A DNA stretch of 64,000 nt from Maricaulis sp. (GTDB lineage Bacteria; Pseudomonadota; Alphaproteobacteria; Caulobacterales; Maricaulaceae). Below the pieces are notes generated by a model. The model was not told the origin of the DNA. It saw only the letters and a program-made list of their open reading frames with translations, and made no database searches. The stretch lies in assembly GCF_030149515.1 (NCBI RefSeq), contig NZ_JASBRI010000012.1:1-64000 (forward strand), given 5' to 3'. Made by a program: the position numbers and the translations under genes. Every line of letters begins with the position of its first letter. Within the stretch, counting starts at the first letter, position 1. Of this stretch, positions 26,915-39,037 are shown one piece after another.

Positions 26915-29194
26915 TCAGGCGGCTGGTGCGTTGAGATCGTAGGCTGCAATGCCGGCCAGGTTGACGATATCGCTGACCGAGGCCCCCAGACGGGCGATCT
27001 GGACCGGTTTTTCCAGCCCCACAAGCATCGGCCCGATCACCGTCGCCCCGCCGGCCGCCTTGAGGAGCCGCACCGCGATCGACGCTGAGTGGACGGCCGG
27101 CATGATCAGCACATTTGCCGGCTGGGTCAGGCGCGAGAACGGATAGAGCTGGTGATGATCCGGGTCGAGCGCGACGTCCGCCGCCATTTCGCCCTCGTAT
27201 TCGAAATCCACGCCCAGCGCATCGAGCCGGCTGACCGCATCCTGGACCTTCGTCGTGCGCTCGCCCGGCGGATTGCCGAAGGAAGAATAGGACAAGAAGG
27301 CCAGGTGCGGCGTCAGGCCGAGCCGTTTGGCGGCGTTGGCCGTGGCGATGGCGATTTCGGACAGCGCCTGGGCATCGGGGAACTCGGTTACCGACACATC
27401 GCCGATGATCAGGGTGCGCCCGCGCGTCACAGCGGCTGTGACGCCGACGGTACGGCTGCCCTCCACCGGATCCAGCACCAGTTCGACATCGTTCATGACG
27501 ACATTGGAGTGACGCGTCACCCCGGTCACCATGCCGTCGGCATGGCCCATTTTCAGCATGCAGGCAGAGAAGACATTGCGGTCATTATTGACCCGGCGTT
27601 GCACGTCGCGGCGCAGATAGCCCTTCCGCTGCAAGCGTTCGTAGAGATAGTCGGAATAGTCGGCATTGTATTCGGACAGGCGCGCATTGCAGACCTCCAG
27701 CGTCCCCTTGGGAATGCCGAGCTCCTTCATGTTGGCCTCGACCACATCCTCGCGCGCCACCAGGACCGGCTTACCCAGACCCTGGGTCTGGAAGGCATAG
27801 GCCGCCCGGATCACGGCCGGCTCCTCACCCTCGGCAAAGACGATGGTCTTCGGCTCGGCCCGGATGGAAGCGGAAATGCGCTGCTGCAGTGCCGCCGTCG
27901 GATCGAGCCGTCGCGCCAGCACCTGCTTGTAGTTGTCCTGTTCGGAAATCGGCCGGCGGGCGACGCCGGTATCGATCGCTGCCTGGGCGACGAAGGGCGG
28001 CACCCAGGAGATCAGCCGCGGATCGAACGGCGTGGGAATGATGTAGTCGCGGCCATATTGCAGGCGCTCCACCCGGTAGGCCCTGGCCACCTCGTCGGGC
28101 ACGTCCTCGCGCGCCAGCGCCGCAAGTGCCTGGGCCGCCGCGATCTTCATCTCCTCGTTGATCGTGCGCGCCCGCACGTCCAGAGCCCCGCGGAAAATGT
28201 AGGGAAAACCCAGCACATTATTGACCTGGTTGGGATAGTCCGAACGTCCCGTCGCCATGATCACGTCGTCGCGCACCTCGGCCACCTCCTCCGGTGTGAT
28301 TTCCGGGGTGGGATTGGCCATGGCGAAGATAATGGGATTGGGCGCCAGCGAGGCGACGATTTCCCTGGTGAAGACGCCCGCTGCCGACAGGCCCAGCAGG
28401 ACATCGGCGCCTTCGGCGGCCTCGGCCAGGGTGCGCTTGTCCGTGTCGATGGCGTGCTTCATCAGGCGTTCATGCCCGCCCGGCCGGCCGGTATAGACCA
28501 CGCCGTCGATATCGACGACGGTAGTGTTTTCCGGCTTCACGCCCATCGACTCGATCAGTTCGAGCACGGACAGGCCCGCCGCCCCGGCCCCGCACAGAAC
28601 GACCTTCAGATCCTCGAACCTTCGTCCCGTCAGATCGCAGGCATTGATCAGGCCCGCCGCGGCGATGATCGCCGTGCCGTGCTGGTCGTCGTGAAAGACC
28701 GGAATGTCCAGCTCTTCGCGCAGGCGTGTTTCGATCTCGAAGCATTCCGGCGCCTTGATGTCTTCCAGATTGATGCCGCCGAACGTATTGCCGAATCCGC
28801 GCACGCATTCGATGAACTTGTCGGGATCGGTGTAGTCGACCTCGACATCGACCGCATCGATATCGGCAAAGCGCTTGAACAGCACCGCCTTGCCTTCCAT
28901 TACCGGCTTGGAGGCCGCCGCCCCCAGATTGCCCAGTCCCAGGATCGCGGTGCCGTTGGACACGACCGCGACCATATTACCCTTGGAGGTGTAGTCGTAG
29001 ACCGTTTCCGGGTTTTCCGCGATCGCCCGTACCGGCGCGGCCACGCCTGGCGAATAGGCCAGGGCGAGATCGCGCTGGGTGGCCATGGGCTTGGTCGGCG
29101 CGACGCCGAGCTTGCCCGGCACGGGTTTCATGTGAAAGGCGAGTGCGTCGGCGTCGATCTGATCGTTGGGGCGAACAGTGGATTCAGAAGGCAT
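26915..29194 (-). CDS. maeB: NADP-dependent malic enzyme with phosphotransacetylase-like domain
   Basis: The 759-residue enzyme decarboxylates malate to pyruvate with NADP(H). The malic domain (about 20-160, with [13 protein letters not shown] and [13 protein letters not shown], then [18 protein letters not shown]) is followed by the Rossmann domain (about 165-400, [18 protein letters not shown]). The last 330 or so residues form a phosphotransacetylase-like domain ([14 protein letters not shown] and [13 protein letters not shown]), which in MaeB proteins is regulatory rather than catalytic. Length and domain order are standard. It stands alone between nnr and the MATE gene. Confidence 0.95.
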   Translation of the reverse strand: MPSESTVRPNDQIDADALAFHMKPVPGKLGVAPTKPMATQRDLALAYSPGVAAPVRAIAENPETVYDYTSKGNMVAVVSNGTAILGLGNLGAAASKPVMEGKAVLFKRFADIDAVDVEVDYTDPDKFIECVRGFGNTFGGINLEDIKAPECFEIETRLREELDIPVFHDDQHGTAIIAAAGLINACDLTGRRFEDLKVVLCGAGAAGLSVLELIESMGVKPENTTVVDIDGVVYTGRPGGHERLMKHAIDTDKRTLAEAAEGADVLLGLSAAGVFTREIVASLAPNPIIFAMANPTPEITPEEVAEVRDDVIMATGRSDYPNQVNNVLGFPYIFRGALDVRARTINEEMKIAAAQALAALAREDVPDEVARAYRVERLQYGRDYIIPTPFDPRLISWVPPFVAQAAIDTGVARRPISEQDNYKQVLARRLDPTAALQQRISASIRAEPKTIVFAEGEEPAVIRAAYAFQTQGLGKPVLVAREDVVEANMKELGIPKGTLEVCNARLSEYNADYSDYLYERLQRKGYLRRDVQRRVNNDRNVFSACMLKMGHADGMVTGVTRHSNVVMNDVELVLDPVEGSRTVGVTAAVTRGRTLIIGDVSVTEFPDAQALSEIAIATANAAKRLGLTPHLAFLSYSSFGNPPGERTTKVQDAVSRLDALGVDFEYEGEMAADVALDPDHHQLYPFSRLTQPANVLIMPAVHSASIAVRLLKAAGGATVIGPMLVGLEKPVQIARLGASVSDIVNLAGIAAYDLNAPAA

Positions 29195-29266
29195 GGGGGT
29201 CGTCCGGTCGAGGGTGGGAGGCGAACATGGACCGCGCCGCCGCGGTAGCCAAGCCCCGGCAAGCGC

Positions 29267-30784
29267 CTAGCTCTTATGCTCCAGCAGATGGCTCGCGGCG
29301 GCCCGGCGGCGTTGTGCGCGGGCGAGATCGTGCAGGCATTCCGGCAGGATTTCCGGCAGGTCCTCGGCGATCAGCCCCGGGCCCAGGCGCCGCCCGGCAT
29401 CGCCATGCAGCCAGGCCGCAGCACAGGCGGCCTGGACGGCCGGCATGCCGCGCACCAGAAGGCCGCCGATCATGCCGGCCAGCACATCCCCGCTGCCCGC
29501 TGTCGCCAGGGCCGGCGAGGCATGCCGGTTGACCGCGGGCGTGTGGCCGGGCGCGGCCACGACCGTGTCCGGCCCCTTGAGCAGGACGATGCAGCCGGCC
29601 CGCTCCGCGGCCCGGCGGGTGCGCTCGATCCTGTTGCCGCTCTCCGGACCCAGATCGGGGAACAGGCGGCGAAACTCGCCCTCGTGCGGCGTCAGCACAT
29701 CGCCGGTGCGAAGGAGGCTGAACAGAACCGCCGGATCGTCTTCGAAACTGGTCAGGGCGTCGGCGTCGAGCACCAGCGCGGCGCCCTGCCCGGCCGCGCT
29801 GCGGACGGCCTCACGCGCCGCCTCCCCCACGCCCAGCGCCGGCCCCAAAACTGCGGCATCCGCACGCAGTTCGGCCAGCACCGGCCCGGCCTCGGGCGCG
29901 TCAGCCCAGCGCCGCACCATGACGGCCGTCGAGGCGGCGGCATTGACCAGCAACGCCTCCGGCGGGCTGACCAGCGTTACCAGCCCGGCCCCCATGCGCA
30001 GCCCCGCCCGCGCGGCCAGGCGCGCCGCCCCGGTCGAGGAGACCCCGCCGGTGAACACCGCCAACCGGCCGCGTGCGTGTTTGTGATCGTCCCTGCGCTC
30101 CACCGGCAGGCCTGCCAGCCAGCCGGCCGGCGTGTTCACGGCCGCCACGGGTGTTACGACCGAGCGCCAGCCGCCGGGAATGCCGATATCGGCCACAACC
30201 ACCTCGCCGCACAGGGATGCCGCCGGATCGAGCACATGAGCCGGTTTGCGCGCGTGGAAGGTGACGGTCAGCGTCGCCGGGGCCACGGGACCGGCTTTCG
30301 CGGTGCCGTCTCCGGGAAGTCCCGATGGCAGGTCCGCCGCGATGACCGGAACTCCCGCCCTGGTCATTGCATCCGCCAGGGCGGCGGCAGGCCCGTCCAG
30401 CGGACGGCTGAGCCCGGCGCCGAACAGGGCGTCCACGATCAGCCCGGCCCCTTCGAGAAATCCCGGCTCGGCCGGTTCGGCCGCCATGCCCCAGGCATCC
30501 CGCGCCCAGGCGGCATCGCCCTTGAGAGATCCGGCATCGCCCAGCAGCGCCACGCGCACATCCCAGCCCGCCTCGCGCAGGGCCGCGGCCGCCACGAATC
30601 CGTCGCCGCCATTATTGCCCGGCCCGCACAGGACATGCACCGGGCGCCGTGCCCAGCGAGCGCGAATCGCGTCAGCCATCGCACGCCCCGCCTTGTCCAT
30701 AAGGCCTTGCGACGCCACACCGTTTTCAACGGCATAACGGTCACAGGCACCGCAATCCTTGGTCGACAGGACGTCATCGTGCAT
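29267..30784 (-). CDS. nnr: bifunctional NAD(P)HX epimerase / ADP-dependent dehydratase
   Basis: This enzyme repairs hydrated NADH and NADPH. The N-terminal half (about 1-215) is the YjeF_N epimerase with GPGNNGGDGFVAAAAL and DALFGAGLSRPL. The C-terminal half (about 225-505) is the carbohydrate-kinase-like dehydratase with LTPHEGEFRRLFP and NRHASPALATAGSGDVLAG. The total of 505 residues matches the fused form. The start at 30784 (MHDDVLSTKDC) is preferred over a GTG-type extension to 30826. It is divergent from glnB. Confidence 0.93.
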   Translation of the reverse strand: MHDDVLSTKDCGACDRYAVENGVASQGLMDKAGRAMADAIRARWARRPVHVLCGPGNNGGDGFVAAAALREAGWDVRVALLGDAGSLKGDAAWARDAWGMAAEPAEPGFLEGAGLIVDALFGAGLSRPLDGPAAALADAMTRAGVPVIAADLPSGLPGDGTAKAGPVAPATLTVTFHARKPAHVLDPAASLCGEVVVADIGIPGGWRSVVTPVAAVNTPAGWLAGLPVERRDDHKHARGRLAVFTGGVSSTGAARLAARAGLRMGAGLVTLVSPPEALLVNAAASTAVMVRRWADAPEAGPVLAELRADAAVLGPALGVGEAAREAVRSAAGQGAALVLDADALTSFEDDPAVLFSLLRTGDVLTPHEGEFRRLFPDLGPESGNRIERTRRAAERAGCIVLLKGPDTVVAAPGHTPAVNRHASPALATAGSGDVLAGMIGGLLVRGMPAVQAACAAAWLHGDAGRRLGPGLIAEDLPEILPECLHDLARAQRRRAAASHLLEHKS

Positions 30785-30846
30785 GGTCGCTCCATTGTGT
30801 AGCAGTGGCGCCCGTTTGTGAGGCATTTATCGAACCGGCTGTTTGA

Positions 30847-31254
<408 letters not shown>

Positions 31255-31290
31255 CACCGAAACCGACGACAAAACCCCGGAGCCCGGCCC

Positions 31291-32694
31291 ATGTCAGATG
31301 CCATCCTGAAGAAACTCAAGGACGAAGACATCCAGTATGTCGACCTGCGCTTTACCGACCCGCGCGGCAAGTGGCAGCACGTCACCTTCGATCGTTCCCA
31401 GGTGAACGAGGACTTTTTCGAGGACGGGATCATGTTCGACGGCTCCTCGATCGCCGGCTGGAAGGCGATCAACGAGTCCGACATGGTGCTCAAGCCGGAC
31501 ACGCACTACGCCACGCTTGACCCGTTCTATCAGCAGCCCACCCTGGTGATGATCTGCGACATCCTCGAACCGGGTACGGGCGAGGCCTATAACCGCGACC
31601 CGCGCACCACGGCCAAGAAGGCCGAAGCCTTCCTGAAATCCTCCGGCATCGGCGACACCGCCTATTTCGGTCCGGAAGCCGAATTCTTCGTGTTCGACGA
31701 CGTCAAGTGGCGCGCCTCGCAGGAAGAGACCGGCTACAAGCTGGACAGCGAAGAGGGGCCCTGGAATTCCTCGAGCGACTTCGAGGGCGGCAATCTGGGC
31801 CACCGTCCCGGCATCAAGGGCGGCTATTTCCCGGTCAATCCGGTCGATAGCGGCCAGGACATGCGCTCGGAAATGCTGGCCGTTCTTGAGGAACTGGGCT
31901 GCGAGCCGGAAAAGCACCACCATGAAGTGGCGCCGTCCCAGCACGAGCTGGGGATGAAATTCTCCTCGCTCACAACGATGGCCGACCGCATGCAGCTGTA
32001 TAAGTATACGGTGCACATGGTCTCCCACGCCTACGGCAAGACCGCGACCTTCATGCCCAAACCGGTCTGGAACGACAACGGCACCGGCATGCACGTGCAC
32101 CAGTCGATCTGGAAGGACGGCAATCCGCTGTTCGCCGGCGACCGCTATGCCGACCTGTCGGAGACCTGCCTCCACTATATCGGCGGCATCATCAAGCACG
32201 CACGCGCCATCAATGCCTTCGCCAACGCCTCGACAAATTCCTACAAGCGCCTGGTGCCGGGCTTCGAAGCGCCGGTCCTGCTGGCCTATTCCGCGCGCAA
32301 CCGTTCCGCCTCGATCCGTATTCCGTGGGTCTCCTCGCCCAAGGCCAAGCGTATCGAGACACGCTTCCCGGATCCTGCCGGCAATCCCTATCTGACCTAT
32401 TCGGCGCTGCTGATGGCCGGTCTCGACGGGATCGAGAACAAGATCGATCCGGGCGACGCCATGGACAAGGATCTCTACGACCTGCCGCCGGAAGAGCTCA
32501 AGGACATACCAACCGTCTGCCGCTCGCTGCGCGAAGCCCTCGAATCGCTCGATGCCGACCGCGACTTCCTCAAGAAGGGCGGCGTCATGGATGACGACCA
32601 GATCGACGCCTATATCGATCTCAAGATGGAAGAGGTGCTGCGTTTCGAAATGCACCCGCATCCGGTCGAGTTCGACATGTATTACTCCTGCTAG
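31291..32694 (+). CDS. glnA: glutamine synthetase type I (GlnA)
   Basis: GlnA makes glutamine from glutamate, ammonia and ATP as a dodecamer. The 467-residue chain has the family signatures [10 protein letters not shown], the metal-ligand [28 protein letters not shown] and [11 protein letters not shown]. The adenylylation loop reads [12 protein letters not shown] and keeps its tyrosine, so control by adenylylation through P-II is expected. It is co-oriented with glnB 36 bases downstream and followed by a strong terminator. Confidence 0.98.
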   Translation: MSDAILKKLKDEDIQYVDLRFTDPRGKWQHVTFDRSQVNEDFFEDGIMFDGSSIAGWKAINESDMVLKPDTHYATLDPFYQQPTLVMICDILEPGTGEAYNRDPRTTAKKAEAFLKSSGIGDTAYFGPEAEFFVFDDVKWRASQEETGYKLDSEEGPWNSSSDFEGGNLGHRPGIKGGYFPVNPVDSGQDMRSEMLAVLEELGCEPEKHHHEVAPSQHELGMKFSSLTTMADRMQLYKYTVHMVSHAYGKTATFMPKPVWNDNGTGMHVHQSIWKDGNPLFAGDRYADLSETCLHYIGGIIKHARAINAFANASTNSYKRLVPGFEAPVLLAYSARNRSASIRIPWVSSPKAKRIETRFPDPAGNPYLTYSALLMAGLDGIENKIDPGDAMDKDLYDLPPEELKDIPTVCRSLREALESLDADRDFLKKGGVMDDDQIDAYIDLKMEEVLRFEMHPHPVEFDMYYSC

Positions 32695-32730
32695 GCAGCA
32701 CGCCTGGCGGCAGGATTGCGAGACCGCCGG

Positions 32731-32755
32731 ACGGCCGGGCCCAGCGCCCGGCCGT
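32731..32755 (+). terminator. glnBA terminator
   Basis: ACGGCCGGGC (32731-32740) and GCCCGGCCGT (32746-32755) form a perfect 10-bp stem with a five-base loop followed by TTCCG, 37 bases after the glnA stop. Confidence 0.75.
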
Positions 32756-32864
32756 TTCCGTTGCGCTTTCGTGCATCTGCCACGGTCGACGCGGGGCGAA
32801 GCATTCGCTACAAATCCTCAACCATTCGGCAAATCCCTCCCGGGAAATCCTGTCAGGAGTTCGT

Positions 32865-35800
32865 ATGCGTCGCCGTTTTCTGTTTGCCAGCGCCCTTGTC
32901 ACGCTGACCGTTGCGGCCCCGACCGCCCTTGCCGACCGCGAGATCGACAGCGAAATCACCTCTCCGGTGGCAACCTCCACAGCAGGCTCCGGCGGCGGTG
33001 CAGACAATATCGTCATCACCAGCAATGGCCGCGTCGTACTTTCCTCGCCCGGCACGGCGGTGACGCTGGACAGCGACAATGACGTCACCATGGACGGCGA
33101 AATCGAGATCATCTCCGACGACGACGGCGCCGTGGGCATCCATGTCGTCGGCGGCAATTCCGGCGATCTTAATATCGGCGGCGATATCGTGCTCGATTCC
33201 GAAACGCAGCCGGAAGACGAGGGCGAGGACGAGGATCAAGGCTTTTCCGATCTGGACGGTCCCACTGCGATCGGCGGCGAACGCATCGGCGTTCTGATCG
33301 ATGGTACCGGCGCCTTTGTCGGCAATGTCATCATGGACGCCAGCGGCACGATCACTGTTACCGGCAACGATTCGGCCGGCATCCGGGTGCTGACCGGCGT
33401 TGATGGCGACATGCGCCTGGATGGCGCGATCTCGGTGGTGGGCGACAACTCCTACGGCGTCGATCTGTCCGCCGGCCTGACCGGCGATCTCGCCGTGACC
33501 TCGGGCGTCAGCACGCGCGGCGGCAATTCCACCGCGGTCAATGTGGCCGGCGATGTCGGCGGTGGCTTCTACCTGCACGGCACCGTGAACGCGACGGGCT
33601 ACCGCTTCTCCCGCTATTCGAACAACGACGTCTATCTCGCCACGCTGGAAGACGACGACATGCTGCAGAGCGGGCCCGCCGTTCTGGTGCGGTCGAATAT
33701 CGCCGGCGGGATCCTGTTCGACGCACCGACTGCGGAAAACGGCCTGTCCGGGGCCAGCGCGGTCAATTTCCGCGGTGAAGCCCCGGCCGTGCAGATTCTG
33801 GCCGCCACCGGCGACATCGTGATCGGCGAGGCCATCCAGCCCGCCGTCGAGGACAATGAAAACACCGAGGACGAAGACGAGAGTCTGCCGGAAATCCCGC
33901 TGGGATATTCCTTCGTCAATCGCGGCTCGGTGACAACGACATCCGATCTCAACGACCGGTCGGCCACGGGCATTCGCGTGGGCGGCAGCGACAATGGCGC
34001 CGGCGGGCTCTTCACCGCCACACTGAGCGAAGGCCTGCTGAACACGGGCAGCATTTCGGCAACCTCCTATGCCGACACCGTGACCGCACCGTCCATCGCC
34101 ATCCATCTGGACGACGGGGCCATTCTGCCGGTCCTGACCAATGAGGGCGTGCTGAGCTCCACCTCCAACTCGGCAAGCGGTGCCACGGTTTTCGGCAGCG
34201 CCTTTGCGCTGGTGATCGAAGACGAGGCGGTGCTGGAATCGCTGGTCAATTCGGGCCAGATCCTGGCATCCGGCCGAAACGGCGGCAGCGCCTACGGCAT
34301 CATCGACCGCTCCGGCACGCTGGAATCGATCACCAATACCGGCCGCATCGTCGTCTCGCGTACCGAAGTCTCCGACTATCTCGACGCCGACGGCAATCTG
34401 GTCGAGCCGGAGGACAATGACGACTACGAGCTTGTCGCCCTGGACGCGCGCGCCAACACGACGGGCACAAATTTCCGCCAGTATTGGGAACCCGTGCCCG
34501 ACGACGGCAATGACGACACCACCGAACCCACGGTTCTGGACGCCAATATCTTCGTTGTCGGCGACATGCTGTTCGGCAGCGGTGACGACACGCTGACGGT
34601 CGAGGCCGGGCGCATCACCGGCACGGTCTCCTTCGGCGACGGCCAGGACGCACTCGTGATCGACGGGCGGACCGTACACGATGAAATCCAGCGTCTCATC
34701 GATGAAGGCATTGTCGAGGAGATGACGCAGGAGGAGATCTACGCCTCCCTTCCCTATGTCACCAGCGCCATCACCGACAGCGACGGCAATCTGTCCATCG
34801 CGGTGGACTTTGCCACGCTGGAACTGGTCGATGACGGCGCCCTGGAAATTTCCGACGCCCGCTTCGGCGAGGGCAGCCTGCTGCTGCTGCAGGTGGATGC
34901 CGAAGCCAACAGCCTGCGCAATATCGTAGCCAGCGGCGACATCGTCTTCGAAGCCGGTTCCCGCCTGTCGGTCTCGCTGTCCAACCTGGTCGGCGGCGGC
35001 GGCGAATTCGAACTCGTCCGTGCCGGCAATCTGGTGATCGAGGAAGACCTGGCGACACTAAACGACTCGCCGTCGCCTTTCCTCTACAACACGGCCTTCG
35101 AAACCGATCCGGACAATGACAATGTCATCCTGCTGACATTGCAGCGCAAATCGGCGAGCGAGCTGGGTCTCAACGCCAACCAGGCCGCCGCCTACGAGAC
35201 TGCGTTCAACACCTGGACCGACAATGAGGCGCTGGGCGCCGCGCTGGCCTCCCTGACCAATCAGGACGCCTTCCTGAACGCCTACAACCAATTGCTGCCG
35301 GAATACGCCGCCAGCGCCATCCAGTTCGCCCTTGCCAGCAATGACAGCGCCACCGGGGCCTTGGCCAACCGGCTGGAAGCGGTGCGCCGCAGCCCGGAGG
35401 AAAGCGGCGGGCTGTGGATCCAGGAATTCGGCTATTTTGCCGACCGGGCCGGCACGGCCTTCGGTCCGGGCTATCGCGGCCAGGGGATCGGGGTTGCCGT
35501 CGGTTTCGACCGGCCGCTGGGCATGTTCTACGCCGCGGGTATCAACTTCGTCGGCTCGGCCAGCGAGATCTCCGAGGTCGACGGCGTCGACGATCCGATG
35601 TCGGCGCTGACCGCCCAGATCGGCACCTATGCCGGCGCGAGCTTCTCCTCGGTCAATCTCGATCTCTATGCCGGTGCCGGCTACGACAGTTTCGAGCACA
35701 ATCGCCGCGTCCTCATAGGCGAATTCGATGCGTCTCCCAGCGCCGAATGGTCCGGCTACCACGTCACCGGTTCGGGCCGTCTCTCGCGCGATTTCGAATT

Positions 35801-36236
35801 CGGCGGCCGCTATTATGTGCGCCCGTCCCTGTCGGTCGACTATCTGCGCCTGTTCGAGGAATCCTATACCGAAACCGGTGGTGGCACGGGGATCGACCTG
35901 TCTGTCGGCGAACGCGAAACCACCAGTTTCAACGGATCCGCGGTGATGGCATTCGGCGCGGTGTTCGATGGCGATGACAGCTGGTGGTCGCCGCATGTGC
36001 GCCTGGGCTATCGCAGCGAGTTCTCCAACGACATCACCGAAACCGAAGCCAGCTTCGTCGATTATGACGAGGTCTTCACCCTGAGGTCCCAGCAATTGCC
36101 GGGCTCGGGCTTCCTGTTCGGCTTCGGCGTGAGCGCCGGATCCGGCTACTCCACCTTCTCTTTCGACTATGATGCCGACGTACGCGACGAGTTCATCCGC
36201 CATACCGCACGCTTGGTGATGCGCTTGGTATTCTAG
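32865..36236 (+). CDS. large autotransporter (type Va secretion) with repetitive passenger
   Basis: This is a 1123-residue outer-membrane protein. An N-terminal signal peptide ends near TALADRE (about residue 25). The passenger (to about 830) consists of repeated short Gly/Asp/Asn-rich strands such as NTGSISATS and NSGQILASG, typical of a right-handed beta-helix, broken by acidic inserts at about 113-128 and 325-340. The last 270 or so residues, from GGLWIQEFGYFADRAG, form the autotransporter beta-barrel, ending in the aromatic RLVMRLVF that directs barrel insertion. CAGGAG precedes the ATG. No protease or lipase catalytic motif is visible, so adhesion is possible but unproven. Confidence 0.92.
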   Translation: MRRRFLFASALVTLTVAAPTALADREIDSEITSPVATSTAGSGGGADNIVITSNGRVVLSSPGTAVTLDSDNDVTMDGEIEIISDDDGAVGIHVVGGNSGDLNIGGDIVLDSETQPEDEGEDEDQGFSDLDGPTAIGGERIGVLIDGTGAFVGNVIMDASGTITVTGNDSAGIRVLTGVDGDMRLDGAISVVGDNSYGVDLSAGLTGDLAVTSGVSTRGGNSTAVNVAGDVGGGFYLHGTVNATGYRFSRYSNNDVYLATLEDDDMLQSGPAVLVRSNIAGGILFDAPTAENGLSGASAVNFRGEAPAVQILAATGDIVIGEAIQPAVEDNENTEDEDESLPEIPLGYSFVNRGSVTTTSDLNDRSATGIRVGGSDNGAGGLFTATLSEGLLNTGSISATSYADTVTAPSIAIHLDDGAILPVLTNEGVLSSTSNSASGATVFGSAFALVIEDEAVLESLVNSGQILASGRNGGSAYGIIDRSGTLESITNTGRIVVSRTEVSDYLDADGNLVEPEDNDDYELVALDARANTTGTNFRQYWEPVPDDGNDDTTEPTVLDANIFVVGDMLFGSGDDTLTVEAGRITGTVSFGDGQDALVIDGRTVHDEIQRLIDEGIVEEMTQEEIYASLPYVTSAITDSDGNLSIAVDFATLELVDDGALEISDARFGEGSLLLLQVDAEANSLRNIVASGDIVFEAGSRLSVSLSNLVGGGGEFELVRAGNLVIEEDLATLNDSPSPFLYNTAFETDPDNDNVILLTLQRKSASELGLNANQAAAYETAFNTWTDNEALGAALASLTNQDAFLNAYNQLLPEYAASAIQFALASNDSATGALANRLEAVRRSPEESGGLWIQEFGYFADRAGTAFGPGYRGQGIGVAVGFDRPLGMFYAAGINFVGSASEISEVDGVDDPMSALTAQIGTYAGASFSSVNLDLYAGAGYDSFEHNRRVLIGEFDASPSAEWSGYHVTGSGRLSRDFEFGGRYYVRPSLSVDYLRLFEESYTETGGGTGIDLSVGERETTSFNGSAVMAFGAVFDGDDSWWSPHVRLGYRSEFSNDITETEASFVDYDEVFTLRSQQLPGSGFLFGFGVSAGSGYSTFSFDYDADVRDEFIRHTARLVMRLVF

Positions 36237-36295
36237 CCCAGGCGTTCCCGGGTCCGGCAACTGCCGGTTAACCCTGTTGAGCGAGGCTTGCACGC

Positions 36296-36898
36296 ATGAC
36301 ACGTGCAGGCCTCGTTCTTCTATGCGCCGTCCTCGGCGTCACCGCCTGCGGCCACCGGCCGCCGGACCAGGTAACCGATGCCTGCCTGATCCTGGAAGAC
36401 AATCGCTCCTGGTGGCGCGCCCTGCAGCGCACGGAACGCCGTTGGGGCGTTCCGCCTGGCGTGCAGCTGGCGATCCTGCGCCGCGAATCCAGCTTCAACG
36501 CCCATGCCCGTCCTGCCCGCAACCGCCTCCTGGGCATCATCCCGACGACCCGTCCCTCCAGCGCCTATGGCTACGCCCAGGCACTCGACCAGACCTGGGA
36601 CTGGTACCGCGAGGACACCGGCCGCCGCGGCGCCGACCGCGACGATTTCGACGATGCCGTGGATTTTGTCGGCTGGTACGCGTCGAAGAGCCGCCAATTG
36701 TCGGGCGTACAGCCCTATCAGGCCCGCGAGCTCTATCTGACCTATCACGAAGGTCATGGCGGCTATAATCGTGGCACCTATCGCGGCAAGGGCTGGCTGA
36801 TCCGGGCCGCCGACACGGTGGCGCGCGACGCCAACCGCTATCAGAGCCAGATCGATCGCTGCGAACGCCGCCTGTCGCGCCGCTTCTGGCTGCTCTGA
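36296..36898 (+). CDS. lytic transglycosylase (SLT domain) lipoprotein
   Basis: The 200-residue product has a lipobox LGVTAC (C18), which suggests an outer- or inner-membrane lipoprotein. The SLT-type core has the catalytic glutamate E64 in LRRESSFNAHA, followed by YGYAQALDQTW and YLTYHEGHGGYNRG. Such enzymes cut the glycan strand of peptidoglycan with 1,6-anhydro ring formation, which links loosely to AnmK at 57 kb, which recycles anhydro-MurNAc. It begins 59 bases after the autotransporter and ends 39 bases before parE. Confidence 0.88.
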   Translation: MTRAGLVLLCAVLGVTACGHRPPDQVTDACLILEDNRSWWRALQRTERRWGVPPGVQLAILRRESSFNAHARPARNRLLGIIPTTRPSSAYGYAQALDQTWDWYREDTGRRGADRDDFDDAVDFVGWYASKSRQLSGVQPYQARELYLTYHEGHGGYNRGTYRGKGWLIRAADTVARDANRYQSQIDRCERRLSRRFWLL

Positions 36899-36937
36899 AA
36901 AATACCGGTCGGCGCCCGACTCGTGCATGTTGGGCAC

Positions 36938-38959
<2,022 letters not shown>

Positions 38960-39037
38960 ACCAAGCACACCTTCGCGCATTGGCCTCGGGCCGCTACGGC
39001 GCTAGCTTCCTTCCCGAACGGATACAAGGGGAGAGAC

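Noticed and set aside
27089-29248. 719-codon open frame on the plus strand
   Set aside because: It is antisense to maeB; a shadow frame.
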